Shown: in pieces, positions 1 to 8,319 of the stretch
Position numbering within the stretch: the stretch's first letter is position 1
How the letters are laid out: the number at the start of each line of letters is the position of its first letter
Notes under the pieces: generated by a model
Told to the model about the DNA's origin: nothing
Database searches by the model: none
The model's input: only the letters and a program-made list of their open reading frames with translations
Source of the DNA: Lachnospiraceae bacterium
GTDB lineage: Bacteria > Bacillota > Clostridia > Lachnospirales > Lachnospiraceae
Direction: 5' to 3'
DNA: 64,000 nucleotides
Assembly (NCBI GenBank): GCA_910575255.1
Contig: CAJTEM010000002.1
Location: 186,001-250,000, forward strand
Program-made: the position numbers and the translations under genes

Positions 1-746
1 GGAAAAGGCGCCTCTCTCAGATCATAACTTTTTTTGCAGATCCCGTCTTCTAAAACTACAATCTGAGTACCCACGGTCAGAGCCTCCTCAATGCTGTGGG
101 TAACAAACAAAATTCCTTTTTTCTCCGTCTGATAGATTCTCAATAGCTCCTGCTGCATCTGGGCTCTGGTAAAGTAATCCAGGGCGGCAAAGGGCTCATC
201 CATCAAAAGAAAATCCGGCTCATAGGCCAACGCTCTGGCCAGAGCCACCCGCTGCTGCATTCCTCCGGAAAGCTGAAAGGGTCGGGCCTTCTCAAAGCCT
301 GTAAGTCCGGTCAGCCGGAGTAAATAGGACAGTTTTTCCTTATTCCGTTCCTTCTTTTTCACTCCGAACAGAATATTCCGCTCCACGCTAAGCCAGGGCA
401 TCAGCCGCGGCTCCTGAAAGATAACGCCGATTTTTTCCTTCCTGACAGTTTCCTTCCCACGGGCTTCATGGGAAGGAAGCGCCTCCTGCGAACCGGTACT
501 TCTTGCTGAACCGGCGGTCTCAAGATCATTGGTCTTTCCTGCATCCGCCGGCTCAAAACCGCTGACCTTCCCTGCGTCCGCCGGCTCCAGACCGGCAATC
601 AGCCGCAAAAGCGTGGTCTTTCCACACCCGCTTCTTCCCAGCACAACCGTAATCCCCTGATCTGCCAGCTCCAGGTCAAGTCCCTTCAGCACATAAAGAC
701 GGTGTCCGGATACCAGATAGCTTTTTTTCAGGCCGCTGATTATCAT
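1..746 (-). CDS. ABC transporter ATP-binding protein, sulfonate/nitrate type (partial, C-terminus beyond window)
   Basis: ATPase that would power import through the permease encoded just upstream. Visible motifs: Walker A GRSGCGKTT (residues 37-45), Q-loop VIFQEPRLMPWL, signature LSGGMQQRVALARAL, Walker B FLLMDEPFAALD and the switch histidine in LFVTHSIEEAL, which together fit the SsuB/TauB/NrtD family. The start ATG overlaps the permease stop by 4 bp (ATGA), so translation is coupled. Odd feature: between Walker A and the Q-loop there are about 45 extra residues (roughly 59-103), where the segment LEPADAGK is repeated as FEPADAGK, so the insert probably began as a short tandem duplication. 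The substrate cannot be told from sequence; aliphatic sulfonate, taurine, nitrate or a thiamine precursor are all possible for this family. Confidence 0.9.
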   Translation of the reverse strand, partial: MIISGLKKSYLVSGHRLYVLKGLDLELADQGITVVLGRSGCGKTTLLRLIAGLEPADAGKVSGFEPADAGKTNDLETAGSARSTGSQEALPSHEARGKETVRKEKIGVIFQEPRLMPWLSVERNILFGVKKKERNKEKLSYLLRLTGLTGFEKARPFQLSGGMQQRVALARALAYEPDFLLMDEPFAALDYFTRAQMQQELLRIYQTEKKGILFVTHSIEEALTVGTQIVVLEDGICKKSYDLREAPF

Positions 747-1528
747 TTGTTATCACCTGCCCCTCTTTCCCAGGCCACCTTGCCGATCAGCAAAGAGAAT
801 ATTTTATCACACAAAATTCCCACGGCTCCGATGGTCAGGATCCCGGCAATCACCTTATCCGACCGGGACATCTGCTGGGCATCCAGTATCAGATATCCAA
901 GCCCGCTGGCTGCCGCAATCATCTCGGCTCCGATAATCGCCCGCCAGCTGTACCCCAGCCCGATGCGCATTCCCACCAGGATATCGGGAACTGCCGACGG
1001 AAGGACGATTCTTAAAAATTTCTGCCATCCGGTCAGCCGGAAAACATCTCCCACTTCCAGAAGCATCTTGCTGGCGGAGAGAAATCCCTTTCGTATATTG
1101 AGATACATGGGAAAAAATGACGCCAGCACAATAATAATAATCTTGGATGTCTCCCCGATTCCAAACCACAGAATCAAAAGGGCAATCAGGCTGATGGGCG
1201 GAACATTTCTCATAAATTCCAGAAAGCCGCCGTAATACTCCTCGGCCCTGGAAACCTGGCTGGCCAGAATCCCCCCCGCCATAGCAAGCACAAACGAAAT
1301 GGAAAATCCTGCCAAAACCCGCCTGCTGCTGACCGTTATATGACGGAGCAGGACGCCGCTCTCAACCATTCCTGCCAGAGCCCTGGCCACCTTCCCGGGC
1401 GGAGGCAGCACATACGCGCTCCAGATTCCGGAACCGGCTGCCATCTGCCAGGCGGCCAAAAGGATAAGAATTCCCAAAGCTGTCTTTAAGGCTCTGCGGA
1501 TACCACCGTTTTTCTCCTTTTCCTCCAT
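743..1528 (-). CDS. ABC transporter permease, SsuC/TauC type
   Basis: 261-aa inner-membrane permease of the binding-protein-dependent transport superfamily. Hydrophobic segments run through the protein (for example LGILILLAAWQMAAGSG near the N-terminus and IIIIVLASFFPMYLNI mid-protein). The EAA-loop region around EVGDVFRLTGWQKFLRIVLP, followed by AVPDILVGMRIGLGYSW, is typical of SsuC/TauC. It starts 6 bp after the end of hydF and overlaps the ATPase gene by 4 bp, so the three appear to be one transcription unit. No substrate-binding protein gene is visible next to it inside the window; it may lie beyond base 1. Confidence 0.9.
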   Translation of the reverse strand: MEEKEKNGGIRRALKTALGILILLAAWQMAAGSGIWSAYVLPPPGKVARALAGMVESGVLLRHITVSSRRVLAGFSISFVLAMAGGILASQVSRAEEYYGGFLEFMRNVPPISLIALLILWFGIGETSKIIIIVLASFFPMYLNIRKGFLSASKMLLEVGDVFRLTGWQKFLRIVLPSAVPDILVGMRIGLGYSWRAIIGAEMIAAASGLGYLILDAQQMSRSDKVIAGILTIGAVGILCDKIFSLLIGKVAWERGAGDNK

Positions 1529-1534
1529 AATGGG

Positions 1535-2788
1535 TCAGTCCTCCAAAAGGGCTGCAATATCCGGAAAAGGCATCAGGCTGCGCTTCAAAATCCCGTGAAT
1601 ATGAGCGATCACGATCCCGTAATTAGTCATATCCGCCTTCTGATCTTCGGCACAGGCCAGGCGGTACTTCATCTCCCGCTCATTGAGCATACAGGCGCCG
1701 CAGTGAATCACCATCCTGTAAGGCCGTAAATCTTCCTGAAATCCGGTTCCCGAGGTATAGACAAACTCCGGCTCTTTGCCTGTGTAACTTCGGATCCAGC
1801 CCGGCAGCTTTACCGTGCCTATGTCATTGCACTGTCTGTGGTGAGTACAGCCCTCTGATATCAGAATCCGATCCCCATCCTGAATCCGTTCCAAAGCCCT
1901 GACTCCTGCCACCGCCTGCTTTAAATTCCCCTTGTAGCGGGCAAAAAGAATGGAGAAGGAGGTCAGTAAAATATCCTCCGGCACAATCTGTGACACCATG
2001 GCAAATGCCTGGCTGTCCGTAATCACCAGATCCGGCTTTCTCCCCAGCCCTTCCAAAAGCTTCTGCAGCTCTGTCTCCCTGACCGCCGCGGAAATACAGC
2101 CGTGATCCAAAAGAGCGCGGATCGTCTGCTGCTGCGGCAGAATCAGACGTCCCTTCGGCGCCGCCTTATCAATAGGTGTCACCAGAACCACGAAATCCCC
2201 CGGATTTACCAGGCCTTCCAGCAGGTCCTTCTCCTCCTCTGCCGGCTTCATGGCAGCAAGACGGTTCTTCAACTCTTCCACGCCAAGTCCTGTCTTGGAG
2301 CTGACATAGAGAACCGGACAGGTGCCTTTGCCGCAGGACACCCGGGCCTCTCCCACTCCCGGAACCTGATGTTTTTGCTCCGCTGTCCCCGGCAAAAGAT
2401 CCGCCTTGTGATATACCACCAGATAAGGAACCTTTTTCTCCTGAAACAGGGCAGCCATCTCCCTGTCCTCCTCGGTCTCCCCCACAGTCCCGTCCACCAC
2501 CAGCACGGCAATATCCGTCTTGCTGAGTACCTGGCGGCTCTTTCTGACCCGCAAACCGCCCAGCTCCCCCTCATCGTCAATGCCGGGGGTATCCATCATC
2601 ATAACCGGCCCCAATGGCAAAAGCTCCATAGTTTTATAAACCGGATCCGTAGTGGTTCCCTTCACCTCTGAGACAACTGCCAGCTCCTGTCCGGTAACCG
2701 CATTCATCAGGCTGGACTTTCCTGCATTCCTCCGCCCGAAAAATCCGATATGAACCCTCTCCGCCGCCGGTGTCTGATTCAAACCCAT
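1535..2788 (-). CDS. hydF: [FeFe]-hydrogenase maturation GTPase HydF
   Basis: 417-aa GTPase that acts as scaffold for assembly of the [2Fe] subcluster of [FeFe]-hydrogenase with HydE and HydG. N-terminal TrmE/Era-like G domain: P-loop GRRNAGKSS, G2/G3 TTTDPVY and DTPGID, G4-like YHKADLL. The C-terminal cluster domain carries CTHHRQCNDIG and, about 50 residues later, HCGAC, matching the family CxH...HCxxC [4Fe-4S] motif. I placed the start at ATG 2788 because GGGAG lies 8-12 bases upstream and the protein then begins next to the G domain; the frame stays open to 3052 only by reading through repeat DNA. No hydE, hydG or hydrogenase gene is nearby; instead ABC permease and ATPase genes follow directly. 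Confidence 0.92.
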   Translation of the reverse strand: MGLNQTPAAERVHIGFFGRRNAGKSSLMNAVTGQELAVVSEVKGTTTDPVYKTMELLPLGPVMMMDTPGIDDEGELGGLRVRKSRQVLSKTDIAVLVVDGTVGETEEDREMAALFQEKKVPYLVVYHKADLLPGTAEQKHQVPGVGEARVSCGKGTCPVLYVSSKTGLGVEELKNRLAAMKPAEEEKDLLEGLVNPGDFVVLVTPIDKAAPKGRLILPQQQTIRALLDHGCISAAVRETELQKLLEGLGRKPDLVITDSQAFAMVSQIVPEDILLTSFSILFARYKGNLKQAVAGVRALERIQDGDRILISEGCTHHRQCNDIGTVKLPGWIRSYTGKEPEFVYTSGTGFQEDLRPYRMVIHCGACMLNEREMKYRLACAEDQKADMTNYGIVIAHIHGILKRSLMPFPDIAALLED

Positions 2789-3331
2789 ATCCAACACTCC
2801 CTTCTGACTTTTCCCCCTGCTCGCCGCATAGTCAGCGGCATATTCCTCTGTGCAGGCCTGCTTCCTCTCCGCCGCAGGCATTGGCTCACTTAGTGAACAA
2901 TCCCACTTCATGTTGCGCATTCTGCCCGGAAAACTTTTGTTCCATAGGACATACTTTCCTGTGATAGAACAAAGAGTCCGGCAAGCCGGACTCTCGCGCC
3001 GGAGCGCGGCTGCGACAGCAGCCATCTTCCTTTGCGCGGAGTGCGCATCCAAAGCGGAGCGTTTTCTTTCATAGGACGTACTTTCCTATGATAGAAAAAA
3101 AGTGCATCCGCAAAGGGATACACTGACAAACCTGTCTCCTGCCGTCTTTTATCGCCTTCCCCTCCGGAAATCTCCTCGTGTCAGTGCAAGCTTTTATCAT
3201 TATCTCCTTTACTTTGCAGAAGGCATGCCTGCTGCTCAGATATCAGGAATTATTACTATTTTATTCGAAGCAATGCCAATTGTCAAGACCTATTTTTCGT
3301 CCTCCACTACCCGCCCGTTACTGTTCACAGG
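2789..3331. other. Intergenic stretch upstream of hydF, repeat-rich
   Basis: 543 bases without a supportable gene. They hold the duplicated CATAGGAC motif pair (2943-3097) and a perfect hairpin, GAGTCCGGC-AA-GCCGGACTC (about 2973-2992). Reading frames crossing this stretch have no family resemblance and arise from the repeats. I could not pick out a convincing promoter for hydF. Confidence 0.6.
2943..3097. repeat. Direct repeat pair with internal palindrome (CATAGGAC...TCCTRTG)
   Basis: Two copies of a 28-bp motif (2943-2970 and 3070-3097) differ at only a few positions. Each holds a near-palindrome, CATAGGA followed by TCCTATG/TCCTGTG. They bracket a GC-rich segment with the GAGTCCGGC/GCCGGACTC hairpin. 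The arrangement looks like a dispersed non-coding repeat rather than a gene. Confidence 0.6.
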
Positions 3332-3394
3332 CAATATCGGTAAGTTAAGAAATCGCGAAACACAGCCAGGGAAACGCTTAACTTACTGACATTG
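3332..3394. repeat. Short, internally deleted copy of the foldback repeat family (copy G)
   Basis: Only the two ends of the 309-bp foldback family (see 24033-24341) remain: CAATATCGGTAAGTTAAG at the left, GCTTAACTTACTGACATTG at the right, and one internal arm between them. The right end runs into the 3' end of the ROK gene and supplies its stop codon. The flanks gTTCACAGG and tTTCACAGG match over 8 of 9 bases, as a target-site duplication would, but similar TTCAC flanks occur beside other copies, so this is uncertain. Confidence 0.7.
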
Positions 3395-4675
3395 TTTCAC
3401 AGGGGTGGTCTCCCTGAATCCGGCAGATACCAGCTCTGGAATCTCACCCCCATGAAAATGAACCCCGTTTCCCATCAACCGCTCCAGCAGGATGGCCCCC
3501 GCCCCGCTGGTAATGGAATGAGGAAAGCTCCCTCTCCGCTCAAACCGTATGCTTTCCCGCCCCACTCCATAGCTGGACTTCTGCTTTGCCGTATCTACCG
3601 CTACCCGGAAATACAAGGCGGATTCCTTTATAAGCAGCCCGGACAGAATCACCATATCCGGGCAAAACAGATCGATATAGTTGGACAGGGCCAGCCCCAG
3701 CATGCTGGCCGCTGATGTCAGCACCTCACAGGACAGAGCATCTCCCTCCTCCGATGCCCGGCAGATATCATAAAAGGAAAACCCTGGCGCATCTGCCTGC
3801 TCTGCCAAAATGCTGCTCCTTCCCTTCTTGATTCCCACCCGGAACTGTTCCAGAATCGCCGGAATCGTAGTATAGCAATCCACACACCCATACTTTCCGC
3901 ACCGGCACGGTTCCCCGTCATAGTTGATCGTCATGTGGCCAAACGCATCCTCGTAATAAGGCGCAATACTCTGCAGTTCCCCCTTCATCACTACTGCTGA
4001 CCGGATATTCATGGCACAGAGAATATACAGCATCCGCTCACTGTCCCTGGCCTTTCCATACTCGTACTCCAGCATGGCTGCTGCATTCGTTCCCTTCTCC
4101 ATCTCAACCGGAAGCTCCAGACGCCGCTCAAGCTCCCGAACGACCGGATAATCCACCCAGTTCTCGTTGAGATACAAAATAATCGGCCGGATTACCTTGC
4201 CAGACTCCTGGTTAAAGGAGCTGAATACACTCACCCCCACCCCCAGGATCTGCCCTTTACTCAAGTCCAGTTCCTCCAAAATCCGGCCAAAAAGCTCTGC
4301 TACCTGATCCATAGCCTGATCCGGTACACTGCTGGAATTCAGAGGAAAATCCTTCAGTACGAGGATTTCCATGCAAAGATTCATCACTGCCACTTCACAG
4401 TAGGTGGTGGAAATATTGACAGCCCCCAGATAATAGCGGGAGGAATCGACCGTATACAGAATCGGTTTTCTTCCTCCGGTAGACTGACCGATTCCACATT
4501 CTGTCACCAGTCCGGCCTCCTCCAGACACTCCACTGCCCGCTTGACGGACATTGCCGTCTTATCCAGTCCTTTCCCAATATCCGCCCGGGAAACCGGCCT
4601 GTGCTTTAAAATATAAGAAAACACCTGACACGTCAGCGGAGAAAACTGCCGAAACATCCGTTCTCTTTCTTCCAT
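3383..4675 (-). CDS. ROK family transcriptional regulator
   Basis: 430-aa ROK protein: an N-terminal winged helix-turn-helix (residues about 8-70, with ADIGKGLDKTAMSVKRAVE), then a sugar-kinase-like fold. The ROK zinc motif is present as CRCGKYGCVDC near residue 255. Such proteins normally repress sugar uptake or catabolic genes and respond to a sugar or sugar phosphate. It lies downstream of the sulfatase and the tct transporter in the same direction, so it probably controls that cluster. The last residues, KQCQ and the stop, are encoded by the end of a dispersed repeat (3332-3394), so the natural C-terminus has been replaced. Confidence 0.85.
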   Translation of the reverse strand: MEERERMFRQFSPLTCQVFSYILKHRPVSRADIGKGLDKTAMSVKRAVECLEEAGLVTECGIGQSTGGRKPILYTVDSSRYYLGAVNISTTYCEVAVMNLCMEILVLKDFPLNSSSVPDQAMDQVAELFGRILEELDLSKGQILGVGVSVFSSFNQESGKVIRPIILYLNENWVDYPVVRELERRLELPVEMEKGTNAAAMLEYEYGKARDSERMLYILCAMNIRSAVVMKGELQSIAPYYEDAFGHMTINYDGEPCRCGKYGCVDCYTTIPAILEQFRVGIKKGRSSILAEQADAPGFSFYDICRASEEGDALSCEVLTSAASMLGLALSNYIDLFCPDMVILSGLLIKESALYFRVAVDTAKQKSSYGVGRESIRFERRGSFPHSITSGAGAILLERLMGNGVHFHGGEIPELVSAGFRETTPVKQCQ

Positions 4676-4694
4676 TTACTTTCCTCATTCCAAC

Positions 4695-4720
4695 GCCGCA
4701 CAGACTGATTCCTGTGCGGC
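4695..4720. terminator. Terminator-like hairpin between sulfatase and ROK genes
   Basis: Perfect 9-bp stem GCCGCACAG/CTGTGCGGC with an 8-base loop, just after the sulfatase stop. No good T run follows on the minus strand; on the plus strand ACTCTTTTCC follows. It may weaken rather than stop read-through into the ROK gene. Confidence 0.5.
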
Positions 4721-4733
4721 ACTCTTTTCCTCA

Positions 4734-6191
4734 CTATTCTTCATCCAGCTTCGGAATCGGAGAGAATAACGTTGGTTTAAAATTCCTCAAAAACTCCTCT
4801 CTTCCTCCATGGGCCTCCAAAAGCCGCCTCTGAGCCGCCTTGGACTCCTCCTCTAAATGCTCTGCATCCGCGATCTGTTTCAGCTCGTCATACATAAGGC
4901 CTGTCACTTTCTCATACCCAGGCCTTTCTGCCAGATCCTCCTGCTCCAGCGGATCCTTTTCCAGGTCAAAGAGCTGCGGTCTCTCTCCCACATAATGAAC
5001 ATACTTATAAGACCCTTTTCTCAGCATAAACATTGCCGTATAAATTCCCTGGGAATAATACTCCGAAAATGCTGTCCTCTCCTCTTTCTCTCCCTTTGCA
5101 TAAGGTATCAGCGAGCTTCCCGGAAGCCGTCTGTCCGCCTCATCCGCCTCAATTCCAACACAGTCCAGCACTGTGGGATACACATCTGCCAAAGAGACAA
5201 TGGTATCCTGCCGTTTTCCTGCCGGAATATCCGGTCCTTTCAGGATCAGGGGGATTCCCACACTCCCCTCATACATGGTGGATTTAAAATAAACCCCGTG
5301 ATCTCCCATGGTATCTCCGTGATCCGCACTGTACAGGATTCGGGTACAGCCATCCAGCCCCGCATCCTGCAAAGCCTTTGTCACCACACCCACCTGCTCA
5401 TCCATGAAGGAGCATAGCGCATAATACGTCCGGATCGCATGGATAGCCTGTGTTCGGCTCACCTGCTCTGTGCCGCAGTAACGGCGATAATCCTCCACCA
5501 CCGGATGGTGGTTCCACTCCTCTGGCTCAAACTGAACCGGCAGACGGATCGCCTCCTCATCCGGATAAAGATCCAGATACTCCTGAGGAACAATCAGCGG
5601 AAAATGAGGGGTCACAAAACCCACATAAAGGACAAACGGCTTTTCCTTTCCGATTCCCTCCGTTTTCAGATACTCTGCAGACCTTCTTGCCACCTCCCGG
5701 TCATAGGTAATATAGTCCGACTCCCCTGCTCCGGCCGTCAGAAGAGCATCCCGGAACTGATAACGGGTGATCTCCTTATCGCGTATGGCTCCGTAGACAT
5801 CCCCCACCCCGTTCTTGATATTAAGGGGAATTCTCTGATCTGTAAATCCGGTCCGGGGAGACTCATTTTTATAATGAAGCTTTCCGATGGCGGTAACCGA
5901 ATACCCCTCCTCAGAAAGTCTGCCGCCCCAGCTTTTTACCTCTCCTCCATAGGCATGGGCATTGTCCCAGTACCCGTGGCGGGATGCAAAATCACCGGTG
6001 GCAAACACCGCCCTTGACGGCACACAGATCGGAGAATTGCAGTAGGCATTGTCAAAGCAGACCCCTTCCGCCCCCAGCCGATCCAAATTCGGTGTTTTTA
6101 TCTTCTCGTTTCCATAACAGCCCAGCATCCGCTTACTGTGCTGATCACTTAAAATAATCACAAGATTCATTGGTTTATTCTCAGGCATCAT
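4734..6191 (-). CDS. Sulfatase family hydrolase (arylsulfatase/choline-sulfatase-like)
   Basis: 485-aa member of the alkaline phosphatase/sulfatase superfamily. LVIILSDQHSKRMLGCYGN holds the N-terminal metal-binding Asp. SPICVPSRAVFATG contains the C-x-P-S-R core whose cysteine becomes formylglycine, and YSADHGDTMGDHG holds the second metal site. No signal peptide is seen, so it should act in the cytoplasm. It probably removes sulfate from a sugar, choline or similar ester. It overlaps the tctA stop, with GGAGG just upstream of a double ATG (6191/6188), so it is translated with the transporter. This suggests that the transporter imports a sulfated, perhaps carboxylated, substrate; that link is inference. 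A maturation enzyme for the formylglycine is not seen in the window. Confidence 0.9.
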   Translation of the reverse strand: MMPENKPMNLVIILSDQHSKRMLGCYGNEKIKTPNLDRLGAEGVCFDNAYCNSPICVPSRAVFATGDFASRHGYWDNAHAYGGEVKSWGGRLSEEGYSVTAIGKLHYKNESPRTGFTDQRIPLNIKNGVGDVYGAIRDKEITRYQFRDALLTAGAGESDYITYDREVARRSAEYLKTEGIGKEKPFVLYVGFVTPHFPLIVPQEYLDLYPDEEAIRLPVQFEPEEWNHHPVVEDYRRYCGTEQVSRTQAIHAIRTYYALCSFMDEQVGVVTKALQDAGLDGCTRILYSADHGDTMGDHGVYFKSTMYEGSVGIPLILKGPDIPAGKRQDTIVSLADVYPTVLDCVGIEADEADRRLPGSSLIPYAKGEKEERTAFSEYYSQGIYTAMFMLRKGSYKYVHYVGERPQLFDLEKDPLEQEDLAERPGYEKVTGLMYDELKQIADAEHLEEESKAAQRRLLEAHGGREEFLRNFKPTLFSPIPKLDEE

Positions 6192-7701
6192 TTCCTCCGT
6201 TCTGCACCTTTGCATGCTTTCTTTTTCTGAATCCGGCCAAAAACTGATAAGCCAGGATAAGCAGAGTCAGCACCAGCACGGTTCCGGAGATCGGTCTGGC
6301 AAAAAACGCTGCAAAATTCCCATAGGAAGACATCATTCCCCGCCGGAAATTCAGTTCAATGATCGGACCCAGCACAAATCCCAGCACCACCGGCGCCGGC
6401 GGAAACTCAAACTTGCTCAGCCCATATCCCACCAGGGCAAACAGAAAGATTGACCACACGTCAAAGACACGGTTATTCATGGCAAATGCCCCCACGCTGG
6501 CCAGCACCATCACCACTGGCAGCAGAATGTTGCGCGGAATCATCAAAAGCTTCAAAAAGCCGGGAAGCCCGTAGAGCTGCACCACAAACATCATGACATT
6601 AGCAATAATCAGGATAGCAAACATGGCATAGATCACATGTCCATGGGAGGAAAACAAAAGCGGTCCCGGCGTGATCCCGTGAAGCATAAAGGCTGCCAGC
6701 AGCATGGCCGTTCCCGCATCTCCCGGGATCCCCATAGTCAAAAGAGGGATCATCGCTCCTCCGGACACGGCATTGTTGGCCGTCTCTGAGGCAATCAGTC
6801 CGTCAATACACCCGGTTCCGTATTGCTCCGGATGTTTGGAAGTATTTTTGGAAACCGAATAGGCAATCAGGTTGGAGATCGCTGCCCCCAGTCCCGGCAG
6901 AATCCCGATTCCGGTCCCGATTCCGGCAGATACTAAAAAGTTCCTAAATTGCTCCCGGAATTCCTTCCCGCTGACTCCCAGCCCCTTGGACTTATAGCTG
7001 AGAACCGTCATTTCCTCCTGACTGGCAGCATCCGCCGCCTTGATCACTTCCATGACCGCATAGACTCCGATCATCAGAGGAAGCAGTTTAAAACCCGCAT
7101 CCAAATCCCGGATGCCAAAGGTAAAACGCCGCACCGTATCCACCGGAGCCATACCTACTGTGGTAAAAAGAATCCCGATTAAAGCACTGATCGCCCCCTT
7201 GATTACCGAACCGCCCGACAAACTGGCTATCAAGGTCAAAGACAACACCCCGATCGCAAAATACTCCTCATAGCTGAACCGCAGCGCCCATTTTGCCAGC
7301 ACCGGAGAGATGGCAAAGAGAATTACCAGGCTGAATAGTCCGCCTAACAGTGAGTACAGGGTACCCACTCGGATAGCCCGGCCGCCTTCTCCCCGCTCTG
7401 CCATCGGATGACCGTCAAAGGTGGTTGCAACCGAGGCCGGCGTACCGGGGATATTGATAAGAATTGCCGTGATCAGCCCGCCGGAAATGCTGCCGATATA
7501 GATTCCCAGAAGAATCGCCATCCCGTGGATGATATCCATTCCATAGGTCACCGGCAGGATCAGTGCAATTCCCATGGATGAGGTCATCCCCGGACTTGCC
7601 CCGAAGAAGATTCCCAATATCACTCCTGCCAGGCAAAGCAGCATAATCTGAGGTTCCATAATCTGAGAAAAGCCCTCGGCAAACATGGAAAGACCGCCCA
7701 T
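6181..7701 (-). CDS. tctA: Tripartite tricarboxylate transporter, large permease TctA
   Basis: 506-aa membrane protein of the TctA family. It has the typical N-terminal block GVILGIFFGASPGMTSSMG, later repeated as GIGTGIGILPGLGAAISN, and about 10-12 hydrophobic segments. With TctB and TctC it forms a secondary transporter for di- and tricarboxylates or related anions. It starts 17 bp after tctB, and its end overlaps the start of the sulfatase gene. The length is normal for the family. Confidence 0.95.
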   Translation of the reverse strand: MGGLSMFAEGFSQIMEPQIMLLCLAGVILGIFFGASPGMTSSMGIALILPVTYGMDIIHGMAILLGIYIGSISGGLITAILINIPGTPASVATTFDGHPMAERGEGGRAIRVGTLYSLLGGLFSLVILFAISPVLAKWALRFSYEEYFAIGVLSLTLIASLSGGSVIKGAISALIGILFTTVGMAPVDTVRRFTFGIRDLDAGFKLLPLMIGVYAVMEVIKAADAASQEEMTVLSYKSKGLGVSGKEFREQFRNFLVSAGIGTGIGILPGLGAAISNLIAYSVSKNTSKHPEQYGTGCIDGLIASETANNAVSGGAMIPLLTMGIPGDAGTAMLLAAFMLHGITPGPLLFSSHGHVIYAMFAILIIANVMMFVVQLYGLPGFLKLLMIPRNILLPVVMVLASVGAFAMNNRVFDVWSIFLFALVGYGLSKFEFPPAPVVLGFVLGPIIELNFRRGMMSSYGNFAAFFARPISGTVLVLTLLILAYQFLAGFRKRKHAKVQNGGNDA

Positions 7702-7718
7702 TCCCTTTTTCCCCCTTT

Positions 7719-8201
7719 CTAAAACCAGCCCGCTTTGGGCAAAATCAGCATAAAGACATGATTAAACAATACATAAATGGCCGCCGATACTGCCACGGCA
7801 ATCAGCAGATAGAGAAGCAGGGATTTTCTGCCGGCCGGCCATTTGCCCATAACTGCCATCTGGCTGAACAGGTAGATAACCGAAGACACGGCAAAACCAA
7901 TCTTGTCCATCAGGAAGATATAACAGGCATAGCTTCCCAGCACCAGAATGGTTCGGGTATAGCTTTTCCTTTCTCCTGATTTCTCCGACTCTGTCTTTTT
8001 CGCTCTCTGAATCCCTCCCACGATCAGGCAAACGCTTAAGACCAGAATAATGATTCCGCAGATCTGAGGGAACATCCGGGAACCTACCACCCGATCAATA
8101 TTGGTCAGCTTGATCTGGAAGGACAGCAGCAGATAGATTACTGACAGAGCTGCCAGAACAATTCCGACGATTACATCCTTGTATTTTTTATCCATTCCCA
8201 T
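7719..8201 (-). CDS. tctB: Tripartite tricarboxylate transporter, small membrane subunit TctB
   Basis: 160-aa protein with four hydrophobic segments (about residues 9-28, 45-65, 85-103 and 120-150), the size and topology of TctB. Placed between tctC and tctA, the usual order for this transporter. Confidence 0.88.
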   Translation of the reverse strand: MGMDKKYKDVIVGIVLAALSVIYLLLSFQIKLTNIDRVVGSRMFPQICGIIILVLSVCLIVGGIQRAKKTESEKSGERKSYTRTILVLGSYACYIFLMDKIGFAVSSVIYLFSQMAVMGKWPAGRKSLLLYLLIAVAVSAAIYVLFNHVFMLILPKAGWF

Positions 8202-8319
8202 CCTCCTCGTGCAACAATTCAGATGACTCCTGAATCGTTACCTCTTTGTTACTGCCCTTCCATGGGTCTCATCTGTAATCTTTTGCTTTCCGGCAACCGT
8301 TCCGGACAATACCCGGCCC

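Noticed and set aside
2789-3052. An N-terminal extension of HydF of about 88 residues.
   Set aside because: It is open only because it crosses repeat DNA; a good ribosome site and a family-like start are at 2788.
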